A stretch of 64,000 bases of DNA from Betaproteobacteria bacterium (GCA_021732605.1 JAKFUS010000010.1:62001-126000), one strand, 5' to 3'; positions 54,671-63,879 are shown, counted from the stretch's first letter. The notes: generated by a model not told the origin, from the letters alone. Program-made: numbers and translations.

Positions 54671-57600
54671 TTCCTTCGGTGTCGCCTGCCAGCGCAGATC
54701 CAAGGTCATTGGAAATGCCGGATTCAGCGCTTCAGGCGCGACATCCATCGGGCCAGGTGTATGGCCATGTTCCCAGAAGCGTGCGACACGTCGCGCTTCC
54801 GCTTCGTTGGCATTGACCGGGAAGGTGCTGTAGCTGCGGCCCCCCGGATGCGACACATGGTAAGTGCAGCCGCCGATCGAACGTTTGCTCCAGGTATCAA
54901 TGACATCGAACACCAGCGGTGCATGCACGCCGATGGTCGGATGCAGGGCTGACGGCGGATTCCACGCACAGTAACGCAGGCCCGCGACAAATTCACCCGG
55001 GGTGCCGGTCGAAACCATCGGCAGTGCACGACCGTTGCAGGCAATCAGGTGGCGCGATTCGGTCAAGCCGCGGGCGCGCACCTGCAGCCGTTCCACCGAT
55101 GAATCGACGTAACGCGCGGTGGCATTGAGGCCGATTTCCTCGCCGAGTACGTTCCACGGTTCGATCGCCTGGCGCAGTTCGAGTTCGATGCCGTTGTAGG
55201 ACACTGTGCCGTAACGCGGGAAACGGAATTCGTGGAACGGCGCATACCAGGCATCGTCGAAAGCATAACCGGCGCGGCGCAGGTCGCCCAGCACGTCGTG
55301 GAAATCGGTGGCAATGAAATGCGGCAGCATGAAGCGGTCGTGGAGTTGCGTGCCCCAGCGCACCAGCTTCGACTGGTAGGGCTTTTCCCAGAACCACGCC
55401 ACCAATCCACGAAGCAGCAGCATCTGCGCAAGACTCATCTGCGGATGCGGCGGCATTTCAAAGCCGCGGAATTCGACCAGGCCGAGCCGGCCCGTGCCGC
55501 CGTGTCCGGCATAGAGCTTGTCGATGCAGAATTCGGCGCGATGAGTATTGCCGGTAAGGTCGACCAGAAAATTGCGCAACAGCCGGTTGGTGGTTTCCGG
55601 GGGCAGCGCGGCGCCGTGTTTTTCCTGAAGTGCCGCCATCTGCTGGAACGCGATTTCCAGTTCGTACAGGTTGTCATCGCGCGCTTCATCGACGCGCGGT
55701 GCCTGGCTGGTCGGACCGATGAACATGCCGGAGAACAGGTACGACAGCGAGGGATGGTTCTGCCAGTAGGTGATCAGACTGCGCAGCAGGTCGGGCCGGC
55801 GCAGCAGCGGGCTGCTGGCGGCTTTGGCGCCGCCAAGAGTGATGTGATTACCGCCGCCGCTGCCGGTATGGCGGCCGTCGAGCATGAACTTTTCAGTGCC
55901 CAGTCGCGCCGCCCGTGCTTCTTCATAAAGTGCGTTGGTATTGGCGACGAGTTGCTTCCAACTGGCCGCGGGATGGATGTTAACTTCAATGACACCCGGA
56001 TCCGGCGTCACGTTCAGCACCGTCACCAAGGGATCGATGGGGGGGCCGTAACCTTCCAGCCGGATGCGCAGATTCAGTTGTGCCGCAACGCCTTCGATGG
56101 CGGCCAGCAGGTCAATATAAGGCTTGATGGCTTCAAACGGCGGCAGAAAGATGTGCAGCCGGCCATCGCGTGCTTCTACGCACAATGCGGTACGTACGAT
56201 TTTGCCGCCTGCCGGCAGGGTTTCCGGCAAAGCCGATAACGGCAGGCGGTAGCCGATGGATGAATCGCCATTGATCAGGATCAATTGGTCATCGGGCAAC
56301 GGCCACGGTGAGCTGACCCAGCCAGCTTCAGTGGCGCCCAATGGCAGTACATGGCCGGTGGGCTGTGCGCTGCCCGGCACGCGCAGCGCTTTTTCGGGTG
56401 AAAGATGTGTGAGCGGATCTTCCCAGGCCGGCAGCAGCCGTTCCGGTGCCAGGCCCAGTGCGGTGGTCAGTGCGACAACAAAACGTTGCGCATCCACGGC
56501 ACGTGAGTCTGCTGGTGTCGCTGCGGCGGCAATCAGCGCCGGATGGCGCCATAGCATTTGACCGTCATTGCGCCATTGAATGCCGAGCGCCCAGCGTGGC
56601 AGCGGCTCACCTGGATACCATTTGCCCTGGCCGTAGAACACCACACCGCCAGGGGCGAAACGTTCCTTGAGCCGCCAGGTCAGTTGTTCGGCGAGCAGCC
56701 ATTTTTTTTCCGACAGTGCAGCGGTATTCCATTCCTCGCCTTCCATGTCGTCGATCGAGACGAATGTAGGTTCTCCGCCCTGGGTCAGGCGCACGTCCTT
56801 TGTGGCCAGTGTGGTGTCGATCTGCTGGCCCAGCGCGTCCATGGCCAACCACTGTGCCTCATCGTATGGTTTGGTGACACGCGGGTCCTCGTGGATGCGC
56901 GTGACGTTCATCGCGAATTCGAATCGCGTTTCGCAGGGGTCGACGCCACCACTGACCGGCGCGGCACTGGCGGGCGACGGCGTGCAGGCGAGGGGAATGT
57001 GACCTTCGCCGGCGAGCAGGCCTGAGGTCGGGTCCAGACCCACCCAGCCGGCACCGGGGATGTAGGCTTCAGCCCAGGCGTGCAGATCGGTGAAATCAAC
57101 TTCGGTGCCTGAGGGGCCATCCAGGGCTTTCTGGTCGGCCTTCAGCTGGATCAGGTAGCCGGAAACAAAGCGTGCAGCGAGGCCGCAATGGCGCAGGATC
57201 TGCACCATCAGCCAACCGCTGTCACGGCAGGATCCGCTGCGGTTGCCCAGCGTCTGTTCGCAGGTCTGCACACCGGGTTCCATGCGCACCAGGTAACGGA
57301 TATCGCGCTGCAACTGCTGGTTGACGGCGATCAGGAAATCGATGGTGGCGACCGGACCGGCATTTGCTGCGCGGAAGTCAGCCAGCCATTTTTGCAGCAT
57401 TGATCCCTGTTCGTCGATCGCCAGGTACGGCGTCAGGTCGCGCATCAGCTCGGGCCGATAGGCGAACGGGAATTTGTCGGCGTAGGACTCGATGAAAAAA
57501 TCGAAGGGATTGATCACCGTCATGTCGGCGACGAGGTCGACATTGATTTCCAGTTCACGCGTTTTTTCCGGAAAGACGAAGCGGCCGATGTAATTGCCGA

Positions 57601-57775
57601 ATATGTCCTGCTGCCAGTTGATGAAGTGCTCTGCAGGCTTGACGTTCAGCGAATATGACAGGATTGGCGTGCGGCAATGGGGGGCGGGACGCAGGCGCAC
57701 CTCATGCGGCGACAGGCTGACGTCGCGGTCGTAACGGTAGCGGGTCTGGTGATGCAGCGCGACGCGGATGCTCAT
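54668..57775 (-). CDS. Transglutaminase-like/DUF2126 protein of the Anbu operon
   Basis: A 1035-residue cytoplasmic protein. Residues about 1-270 form a bacterial transglutaminase-like domain with a complete triad: Cys in GSCRDSGWLM (about 184), His in FTDLHAWAEAY and Asp in GLDPTSGLL. The rest is DUF2126 (TQGGEPTFVSIDD, LDGRHTGSGGGNHITLGG, FLVDLTGNTHRAEFCIDKLY), whose fold recalls glutamine synthetase/ATP-dependent carboxylate-amine ligases. It follows the Anbu gene by 33 bp and is the last gene of the four-gene operon. A role in making or breaking an amide bond in an unknown peptide is inferred. Confidence 0.92.
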   Translation of the reverse strand: MSIRVALHHQTRYRYDRDVSLSPHEVRLRPAPHCRTPILSYSLNVKPAEHFINWQQDIFGNYIGRFVFPEKTRELEINVDLVADMTVINPFDFFIESYADKFPFAYRPELMRDLTPYLAIDEQGSMLQKWLADFRAANAGPVATIDFLIAVNQQLQRDIRYLVRMEPGVQTCEQTLGNRSGSCRDSGWLMVQILRHCGLAARFVSGYLIQLKADQKALDGPSGTEVDFTDLHAWAEAYIPGAGWVGLDPTSGLLAGEGHIPLACTPSPASAAPVSGGVDPCETRFEFAMNVTRIHEDPRVTKPYDEAQWLAMDALGQQIDTTLATKDVRLTQGGEPTFVSIDDMEGEEWNTAALSEKKWLLAEQLTWRLKERFAPGGVVFYGQGKWYPGEPLPRWALGIQWRNDGQMLWRHPALIAAAATPADSRAVDAQRFVVALTTALGLAPERLLPAWEDPLTHLSPEKALRVPGSAQPTGHVLPLGATEAGWVSSPWPLPDDQLILINGDSSIGYRLPLSALPETLPAGGKIVRTALCVEARDGRLHIFLPPFEAIKPYIDLLAAIEGVAAQLNLRIRLEGYGPPIDPLVTVLNVTPDPGVIEVNIHPAASWKQLVANTNALYEEARAARLGTEKFMLDGRHTGSGGGNHITLGGAKAASSPLLRRPDLLRSLITYWQNHPSLSYLFSGMFIGPTSQAPRVDEARDDNLYELEIAFQQMAALQEKHGAALPPETTNRLLRNFLVDLTGNTHRAEFCIDKLYAGHGGTGRLGLVEFRGFEMPPHPQMSLAQMLLLRGLVAWFWEKPYQSKLVRWGTQLHDRFMLPHFIATDFHDVLGDLRRAGYAFDDAWYAPFHEFRFPRYGTVSYNGIELELRQAIEPWNVLGEEIGLNATARYVDSSVERLQVRARGLTESRHLIACNGRALPMVSTGTPGEFVAGLRYCAWNPPSALHPTIGVHAPLVFDVIDTWSKRSIGGCTYHVSHPGGRSYSTFPVNANEAEARRVARFWEHGHTPGPMDVAPEALNPAFPMTLDLRWQATPKE

Positions 57776-57808
57776 TGGCCGTGCCTTGATGCAGGATGCG
57801 GAATCGCC

Positions 57809-58555
57809 CTACTGCTCGAAGCCGACATTCCAATCCGGGTTGGGTAACTCGGTAAAGACCTTGCGCAGGCCTTCACCCCAGCGCTGATGCACCATGTTGA
57901 AATAGGCATCGCTTTCAGTGATCTGATGCTGGAATGCAACACGCAGGGTGTCCGCGCGGTAGATGAGCAGGTCAATCGGCAAGCCGACGGAGATGTTGCT
58001 GCGCATGGTCGAGTCGAACGAAACCAGCAGACACTTGGTCGCTTCGAGCAGGCTGGTGTCCGGAGTGACAACCCGGTCGATGACTGGCTTGCCGTATTTG
58101 CTTTCGCCGATCTGGAAGTAAGTGGTCTCGGCGGTCGATTCAATGAAGTTACCTTCGCTGTAGACGTGGAACAGCCGCTGTCGTCCGCCGGCAATCTGGC
58201 CGCCGACGATGAAAGAAGCGCTGGCGCTAACATTGGACTGCTCGAGGTAAGGCGCGTCGCGTTGACGCACTTCGCGCAAGGCCTTGCCAACCATTTCCGC
58301 AACTTCGTACATCGAGCGCGCGTCGTACAGCGTACGGCTCTTGCCGTCTTCCCGCTGTTCTTCCTGCAGCAGGTTGATCGCATTTTGAGTGATCGACAGA
58401 TTGCCCGAACTCAGAATAACGATAACGCGGTCGCCTTCGCGGCTGAACACCCGCATCTTTCGGTAACTGGCGATATGATCCACTCCGGCATTGGTACGCG
58501 AATCGGATGCGAACACCATGCCGGCTTTGAGAGTAATAGCAACGCAATACGTCAT
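57809..58555 (-). CDS. Anbu, proteasome-type self-compartmentalising protease
   Basis: A 248-residue bacterial homologue of the proteasome beta subunit (Anbu, also called BPH). It starts MTYCVAITLKAGMVFASDSR: Thr2 would be the N-terminal nucleophile after Met removal, with Asp18 and Lys33 (SYRKMRVF) in the expected 20S positions. There is no propeptide. Known Anbu proteins assemble into ring- or lock-washer-like oligomers without a clear protease substrate. It lies between the alpha-E gene (117-bp gap) and the transglutaminase/DUF2126 gene (33 bp). No HslV, 20S alpha or ATPase ring genes are nearby. Confidence 0.94.
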   Translation of the reverse strand: MTYCVAITLKAGMVFASDSRTNAGVDHIASYRKMRVFSREGDRVIVILSSGNLSITQNAINLLQEEQREDGKSRTLYDARSMYEVAEMVGKALREVRQRDAPYLEQSNVSASASFIVGGQIAGGRQRLFHVYSEGNFIESTAETTYFQIGESKYGKPVIDRVVTPDTSLLEATKCLLVSFDSTMRSNISVGLPIDLLIYRADTLRVAFQHQITESDAYFNMVHQRWGEGLRKVFTELPNPDWNVGFEQ

Positions 58556-58672
58556 GTTGATCTTGTGCGGATAGCGGAAAAATGATGGGGCGAAGCATAG
58601 GGGAAGCGGGGGGTGCTGACAAGCAAGGTTTAACGGCGGCAGTCGATTGACAGTTTGCGGCGAATCTGTGCA

Positions 58673-59674
58673 TCACGCGCCCTGGGACTGCACAGCCACG
58701 GGAGCCGTTTCCGGCTTGTAGACCGGAGTCAGAAAATGGTCGTTCAGTTCGTCGTCCAGTGTGTGAAGTTTCTCGAGGAATTCCATCAGGTGTTCATGCA
58801 GGCCAATTTCCATGATCTGATCTACCTGCCCGTAGTGCAGCTGTGCATGCAGTTCACCGGCGAGGCGTTCCGGTTCCATGGATTCGCGTTTGCACAGGTA
58901 ACGGAGAATTTCGTAGATTTCGTTCATGCAGGCGTGCAGCGAGCGTGGCAGGTCGTCGCGCAGTACCAGCAGTTCGGCGACGCGTCTCGGCGTGATGAGA
59001 TCGCGGTAAATGCGGCGATAGGAACTCAAGGCGCTGACGGATCGCAACAGCGCGCTCCATTGATAGTAGTCCACCGCGCCACCGACTTCAGCGGCGCTGG
59101 GCAGCAGCGTATGGTATTTCACATCCAGCAGGCGCGCGGTGTTATCGGCGCGTTCCATGAACGTGCCGAGGCGGATGAACTGGTAGGCCTCGTCACGCAG
59201 CATGGTGCCAAAAGTGACGCCGCGGAACTGGTGAGACTGGGTTTTGACCCATTCAAAAAATTCGTTGATGCCGCCATTGTTCAGCGCGGCTTCACTGCGG
59301 CCACGCAATTCAAGCCACATCGCATTCAGATCCTCATACATCTCGCTGGTCATCACGCCGCGCATGCTGCGGCCGTTCTCGCGGGCCGCATGCATCAGCG
59401 AATAAATGCTGGACGGGTTGGTGCTGTCGAGAACCATGAAGCGCAGCACCTTGTCCGAGGCCACAGGTCCGGGATAGCGCTCGTAATATGTCTTTGCCAG
59501 TCCATTGATGACAAGAGGCAAAGCCCAGGGTTCCGCCCATGACTGTGCGGCGTCGGTGATGCGATAGGGCAAAAGCGACATCTGGTAGGTCACGTCAAGC
59601 AGGCGTGCGGTGTTTTCGGCGCGCTCGATCTGCCGCGACATCCAGTACAGGTTGTTGGCGTGCCGGCTCAGCAT
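58673..59674 (-). CDS. Alpha-E domain protein (DUF403) of the Anbu operon
   Basis: A 333-residue all-helical protein of the alpha-E (DUF403) family, starting MLSRHANNLYWMSRQIERAE. Glu/Arg-rich helices (ERAENTARLLDV, occurring near residue 15 and again as ERADNTARLLDV near 180) show an internal repeat. Its partner in sequence and genomes is the circularly permuted ATP-grasp enzyme encoded 13 bp upstream. The start at 59674 is fixed by GGGAGG 8 nt upstream. This ribosome-binding site and start lie in a 19-bp tandem duplication of the end of the preceding gene. Confidence 0.92.
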   Translation of the reverse strand: MLSRHANNLYWMSRQIERAENTARLLDVTYQMSLLPYRITDAAQSWAEPWALPLVINGLAKTYYERYPGPVASDKVLRFMVLDSTNPSSIYSLMHAARENGRSMRGVMTSEMYEDLNAMWLELRGRSEAALNNGGINEFFEWVKTQSHQFRGVTFGTMLRDEAYQFIRLGTFMERADNTARLLDVKYHTLLPSAAEVGGAVDYYQWSALLRSVSALSSYRRIYRDLITPRRVAELLVLRDDLPRSLHACMNEIYEILRYLCKRESMEPERLAGELHAQLHYGQVDQIMEIGLHEHLMEFLEKLHTLDDELNDHFLTPVYKPETAPVAVQSQGA

Positions 59675-59705
59675 TGCAGGTCCTCCCTCAGCACTGCAGG
59701 TCCTC
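59667..59705 (-). repeat. 19-bp tandem duplication at the ATP-grasp/alpha-E gene junction
   Basis: CTCAGCACTGCAGGTCCTC (plus-strand reading, 59687-59705) is repeated with one change (T for C) at 59667-59685, period 20. The upstream copy holds the last codons and stop of the ATP-grasp gene. The downstream copy supplies the ribosome-binding site and ATG of the alpha-E gene, the single change turning GTG into ATG on the minus strand. Confidence 0.85.
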
Positions 59706-61115
59706 AAGTACCCAGGTGTCCTTGGTGCCGCCGCCCTGGGATGAGTTGACCACCAGCGAACCCTCGCTCAGGGCAACCCGGGTCAGGCCGCCCGGCACCA
59801 GCGTGACTTCACGACCGGACAGCACATAGGGCCTCAGATCGACATGCCGCGGCACTATGTCTGAATCGCGGAAGGTCGGGCAGGTCGAGAGTGCCAACGT
59901 CGGCTGGGCGATGTAGTTCGCCGGATTCGCTTCGATGCGTTTGCGAAATTCAGCGATTTGCTCTTTGGTCGAGGTCGGACCGACCAGCATGCCGTAACCG
60001 CCGGAACCCTGAACTTCCTTGACTACCAGTTCCGCCAGATGCGCCAGCGTGTAGGCGAGATCGTCGGCATTGCCCAGCCGGTACGTGGGTACATTGGAAA
60101 GGATCGGTTTTTCACCGAGGTAGAAATCGATCATTTGCGGAACGTATAAATAGGTGGATTTGTCATCGGCCACGCCGGTACCGATGGCATTGGCCAAGGT
60201 GACGTTACCGGCGCGGTAGGCGGCAAAGACGCCCGGCACACCGAGGGTGGAATCCGCTCTGAAGGCCAGCGGGTCGATGTAATCGTCGTCGATGCGGCGG
60301 TAAATCACGTCTACTCGCTGCGGGCCGGTGGTAGTACGCATATAGACATAATTATTGGCGACGAACAGATCCTGGCCCTCAACCAGTTCGACGCCCATTT
60401 GCTGCGCCAGGAACGCGTGCTCAAAGTAGGCGCTGTTATAAGAGCCCGGCGTCATCACCACCACCGTCGGCTGACTGACATGTTCGGGGGCGACAGCGCG
60501 CAGGTTGTCGAGCAGGACGTCGGTGTAATGGTCGACCGGGGCCACGGGGATGCGGCCAAACAAGTCGGGAAACAAGCGCATCATCATCTTGCGGTTTTCC
60601 AGCATATACGACACGCCGGAGGGCGTTCGCAGGTTGTCTTCCAATACGTAGAACTCACCGGTCCCGGTTTTGACGATATCCACGCCGGCAATGTGCACAT
60701 ACACATCTCCCGCCACGTGAATGCCGTGCATTTCCGGTCGGTAGGCTGGGTTGTTCAGCACCTGTTCGGCGGGAATGATGCCGGCCTTGAGGATTTCCTG
60801 ATCGTGGTAAATGTCTTTGAGGAAGGCGTTCAGTGCACGCACACGCTGGCAAGCGCCATCGCTGATCATCTTCCACGCCTCCGGGCGAATGATGCGCGGA
60901 ATAATGTCGAACGGGATCGAGCGCTCAGTACCGGATTCGTCACCGTAAACGGCGAAAGTGATGCCTAGCCGCGTGTACAGCGCGTTGGCTTCGCGTTGTT
61001 TTTGAGGCAGAAAGTCGGCCGGTTTGTCGGCCAGCCATTCATTGTGCTCGCGATAATGCGGACGTATCGTACCGTCCGCAGCACGCATTTCGTCATACGG
61101 ACGCGTAGTGCTCAT
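59688..61115 (-). CDS. Circularly permuted ATP-grasp protein of the Anbu operon
   Basis: A 475-residue ATP-grasp type 2 (CP_ATPgrasp, DUF404/DUF407) enzyme. Conserved parts: RPYDEM near the start, LGITFAVYGDESGTERSIPFD (given here in pieces: FAVYGDESG, TERSIPFD), FYVLEDNLRTPSGVSYMLEN with the Asp/Asn ligands, RRIDDDYIDPL, and KEVQGSGGYGMLVGP with a Gly-rich loop. It presumably makes an amide bond by an acyl-phosphate. First gene of the Anbu operon, diverging from relA across 222 bp. ATG 61115 gives the family start; an upstream in-frame start adds 16 residues. Confidence 0.92.
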   Translation of the reverse strand: MSTTRPYDEMRAADGTIRPHYREHNEWLADKPADFLPQKQREANALYTRLGITFAVYGDESGTERSIPFDIIPRIIRPEAWKMISDGACQRVRALNAFLKDIYHDQEILKAGIIPAEQVLNNPAYRPEMHGIHVAGDVYVHIAGVDIVKTGTGEFYVLEDNLRTPSGVSYMLENRKMMMRLFPDLFGRIPVAPVDHYTDVLLDNLRAVAPEHVSQPTVVVMTPGSYNSAYFEHAFLAQQMGVELVEGQDLFVANNYVYMRTTTGPQRVDVIYRRIDDDYIDPLAFRADSTLGVPGVFAAYRAGNVTLANAIGTGVADDKSTYLYVPQMIDFYLGEKPILSNVPTYRLGNADDLAYTLAHLAELVVKEVQGSGGYGMLVGPTSTKEQIAEFRKRIEANPANYIAQPTLALSTCPTFRDSDIVPRHVDLRPYVLSGREVTLVPGGLTRVALSEGSLVVNSSQGGGTKDTWVLEDLQC

Positions 61116-61337
61116 GAGGATTTTCTGTTTGCCACAGTTGACCTGCAGATTGATTTGTAACACAACCGATAAGCAACCGGTGTGCCACCGCGATCATGCA
61201 GCCTCTTCACTCTAGGTTTCATGGCCGGGGAATACCTGCTCTTGATGCGGACGCACCAATTTAGGGCGGACAACGGTGACCATACTGCCAAAGTACAATG
61301 CCATGGTTTTATTGGGTTTTGCAGAATAAAGTCGCGC

Positions 61338-63530
61338 ATGATCAGGAAAAATTCATCACATCGGACGGTGCCTGCAAGCTCCGGCGGGGAGTCATGGCTC
61401 GACGCGGTGGCGGTGCGTTTTGACGAACCTGCGCGTGATCTGCTGCGCAGAGTGGCTGCGCATGTGGCTGGGACGCCGGAGCAAGCGGTCCCGGCTGACG
61501 CCGGGACCGCATGGACCCATGCGCTCGCCATGGCCGAGATCGTTCTGGCGCTGGATCTTGATCACGAGTCGGTGGCGGCAGCCCTGCTGGTGCCCTTGCT
61601 GACCGCAAACCCCAGTGCTGCAAGGGAAATCCGCGAAAAATTCGGTGCGCCGATTACCCTTCTGGCTGAAGGCGTGGTGCATATGGGGGAGATTGGCGCA
61701 CTATCGAACCGGGCGGTGGCGCCGCTGCGCGCCGAGGCGCAGGCGGCACAACTGGAAGTGCTGCGCAAAATGCTGCTGGCGATGGTGCAGGATGTGCGTG
61801 TGGTGCTGATCAAGCTCGCCGACCATCTGCAGGATCTGCGTACGGCGGTCAAATCCACTGACGCGCGGCGCATGACGGAGATTGCAGAACTAACGCGGGA
61901 TATTTTCGCTCCACTGGCGAACCGCCTGGGGGTTTGGCAGATCAAGTGGGAACTGGAAGACCTGGCGCTGCGGGTGCTCGATCCCGACAGCTACAAACGC
62001 ATCGCACGCCTGCTTGATGAAAAGCGCTTCGACCGCGAGCGTTATATCGGGAATGTGGTGACGTTGCTGCAAGGCGAAACGGCCCGCTTCGGTATTGCTG
62101 CCGAAGTCAGTGGCAGGCCCAAGCACATTGCAAGTATTCACCGTAAGATGAATCAAAAAGCCATTGATTTTGAAGGACTTTATGATGTTCGCGCAGTGCG
62201 GGTTCTGGTCGCAGACGTCAAGGATTGTTATGCCGTGCTGGGTATCGTGCACAGTCTTTGGTCGCCGCTGCCCCGGGAATTTGACGATTACATCGCCAAG
62301 CCCAAGGCCAACAACTATCGATCGCTGCATACCGCGGTGACCGGCCCCGAGGGTAAATCAGTGGAAGTGCAGATTCGCACTCATGAAATGCATCAGCATT
62401 CCGAGCTCGGTGTGGCAGCGCACTGGCAATACAAGGAAGGCAGGCGCCAGGACCGGGGTTATCAGGAAAAAATCGCCTGGCTGCGGCAGGTGCTGGAATG
62501 GAAGGACGAAGTACGGGATACCCGCGAATTTGCCGAACAGTTTCGCACCGGAATGTTCGAGGAATCGGTTTATGTCTTCACGCCGCAGGGGCGGGTGGTC
62601 GATTTGCCGAAAGGTTCGACACCAATCGATTTTGCCTATCACGTGCACACCGAACTTGGCCATCGTTGCCGCGGTGCCAAGGTTGACGGCGCAATGGTGC
62701 CGCTCAGTACGCCCCTGGCCAACGGTCAGCAGGTGGAGATCATGACGACCAAGCAAGGCGGGCCCAGCCGCGACTGGCTCAATCCGCAGTTGGGGTTTCT
62801 GAAAAGCCAGGGCGCGCGCGGCAAGGTGCGCCAGTGGTTCAATCGCCAGAATCTGGAAATCGACATTGCCCAGGGCCGCACCGTGCTGGAGAAGGAATTG
62901 CAGCGCAGCGGCATGAGCAAAATGAATCTCGACCAATTGGCTGCAGAAATGGGTTTCGACAAGCTGAATGACCTGCTGTCGGGACTCGGGCGCGGCGAAG
63001 TGGGACCCAAGGCTTTGCGCGATGCAATGACTCAGGAAGAAAAAACGCCTGCAGTCACCGCGGATGCCGGCATCGTGGCGCGCAAACCAGCGCGTGCGGG
63101 TGGGGGTGTGCTGGTGGTTGGCGTGGATAAATTGCTGACCACGCCGGCCAAGTGCTGCCGTCCGGCGCCGCCGGATCCCATTGTCGGTTTTGTCACTCGC
63201 GGTCGCGGTGTCAGCGTGCATCGCGCGAACTGCGCCAATCTGGGGCGGCTGGATCCTGAGCGGCGGATTGCCGCGCAATGGGGTGCGCCGGGCACCACTA
63301 CGTTTCCGGTCGAGATCGTGGTTGATGCGGTGGACCGTACCGGACTGCTGCGCGATATTTCTGAAGTTCTGTCGCGCGAGCGCATCAATGTTACGGCGAC
63401 ACGTTCGACATCAACCGATCTCAGTGCGCGCATGCGCTTTACCGTGGAAATACGGGATCTTGATCAGTTGCAGCGGATCCTGGGACTGATCCGCGAAGTG
63501 CGCGGCGTGCTGGGCGCAGTGCGGCGCTGA
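61338..63530 (+). CDS. relA: GTP pyrophosphokinase RelA
   Basis: Ribosome-associated (p)ppGpp synthetase of the stringent response, 730 residues. The N-terminal hydrolase domain is degenerate: where SpoT has an HD pair the sequence reads AALLVPLLTA, so no hydrolysis is expected. The synthetase domain keeps the RelA-type acidic motif (REFDDYIAKPKANNYRSLHT) and the catalytic Glu in VEVQIRTHEMH. TGS (VYVFTPQGRVVDLPKGSTPI) and C-terminal ACT domains follow. ATG 61338 lacks a clear ribosome-binding site but fits the family length. Divergent from the Anbu operon. Confidence 0.95.
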   Translation: MIRKNSSHRTVPASSGGESWLDAVAVRFDEPARDLLRRVAAHVAGTPEQAVPADAGTAWTHALAMAEIVLALDLDHESVAAALLVPLLTANPSAAREIREKFGAPITLLAEGVVHMGEIGALSNRAVAPLRAEAQAAQLEVLRKMLLAMVQDVRVVLIKLADHLQDLRTAVKSTDARRMTEIAELTRDIFAPLANRLGVWQIKWELEDLALRVLDPDSYKRIARLLDEKRFDRERYIGNVVTLLQGETARFGIAAEVSGRPKHIASIHRKMNQKAIDFEGLYDVRAVRVLVADVKDCYAVLGIVHSLWSPLPREFDDYIAKPKANNYRSLHTAVTGPEGKSVEVQIRTHEMHQHSELGVAAHWQYKEGRRQDRGYQEKIAWLRQVLEWKDEVRDTREFAEQFRTGMFEESVYVFTPQGRVVDLPKGSTPIDFAYHVHTELGHRCRGAKVDGAMVPLSTPLANGQQVEIMTTKQGGPSRDWLNPQLGFLKSQGARGKVRQWFNRQNLEIDIAQGRTVLEKELQRSGMSKMNLDQLAAEMGFDKLNDLLSGLGRGEVGPKALRDAMTQEEKTPAVTADAGIVARKPARAGGGVLVVGVDKLLTTPAKCCRPAPPDPIVGFVTRGRGVSVHRANCANLGRLDPERRIAAQWGAPGTTTFPVEIVVDAVDRTGLLRDISEVLSRERINVTATRSTSTDLSARMRFTVEIRDLDQLQRILGLIREVRGVLGAVRR

Positions 63531-63583
63531 GAAGCCGTCCGGGGTAGCCTGGGGAAACCCAAGGTGCAAGTTCCTGATTGTGT

Positions 63584-63612
63584 TTGATAGGGTACCCTGA
63601 TTCGGCTAGAAT
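63584..63612 (+). promoter_or_regulatory. Sigma-70 promoter for tRNA-Val
   Basis: TTGATA (63584-63589), exactly 17 nt, then TAGAAT (63607-63612). The expected start, about 63619, is 5 nt before the mature tRNA-Val. Transcription may run on into thrS. Confidence 0.75.
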
Positions 63613-63623
63613 CCTGCCCTTTC

Positions 63624-63700
63624 AGGCGCGTAGCTCAGCTGGTTAGAGCACCACCTTGACATGGTGGGGGTCGTTGGTTCGAGTCCAATCGCGCCTACCA
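63624..63700 (+). tRNA. tRNA-Val (GAC)
   Basis: 77-nt cloverleaf with acceptor AGGCGCG/CGCGCCT, anticodon loop TTGACAT (anticodon GAC), GTTCGAG T-loop and encoded CCA at 63698-63700. It lies between relA and thrS, a frequent betaproteobacterial arrangement. Confidence 0.97.
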
Positions 63701-63748
63701 ATTTTTGAAATGCGTATTGTTGCCGGCGGAATACAGGAAGAGAGCGTT

Positions 63749-63790
63749 ATGACACCGCGAACTTGCAAGGCTTCTGAACCCCGGCGATAG
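63749..63790 (+). CDS. Possible 13-residue leader peptide of thrS
   Basis: ATG 63749 follows AGGAAGAG, a good ribosome-binding site, and encodes MTPRTCKASEPRR before a TAG. It contains two Thr codons (ACA, ACT) and is followed 36 nt later by an intrinsic terminator that lies before thrS. This is the layout of transcription attenuation. Two Thr codons are few for a classical leader, so the role is uncertain. Confidence 0.4.
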   Translation: MTPRTCKASEPRR

Positions 63791-63826
63791 CTGCGTCATT
63801 TCTTTGGTAGTTGAGATAGAAACTGG

Positions 63827-63855
63827 AAAAAGTGCGGCTGGCCCGCACTTTTTTT
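63827..63855 (+). terminator. Intrinsic terminator/attenuator in the thrS leader
   Basis: Stem AGTGCGG/CCGCACT (63831-63837 with 63843-63849), 5-nt loop, flanked by AAAA upstream (pairing with the T-run) and a run of seven T at 63849-63855. It ends 24 bp before the thrS start codon. It can end the tRNA-Val transcript or attenuate thrS. Confidence 0.8.
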
Positions 63856-63879
63856 ATTGGTGTTTACGGAATACACAAC

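Noticed and set aside
62146-62185. AT-rich stretch with ATTGATTTTGAAG in relA.
   Set aside because: The residues (KAIDFEGLYDVRAVR) are the conserved family sequence, so the similarity to the repeat is explained by coding.
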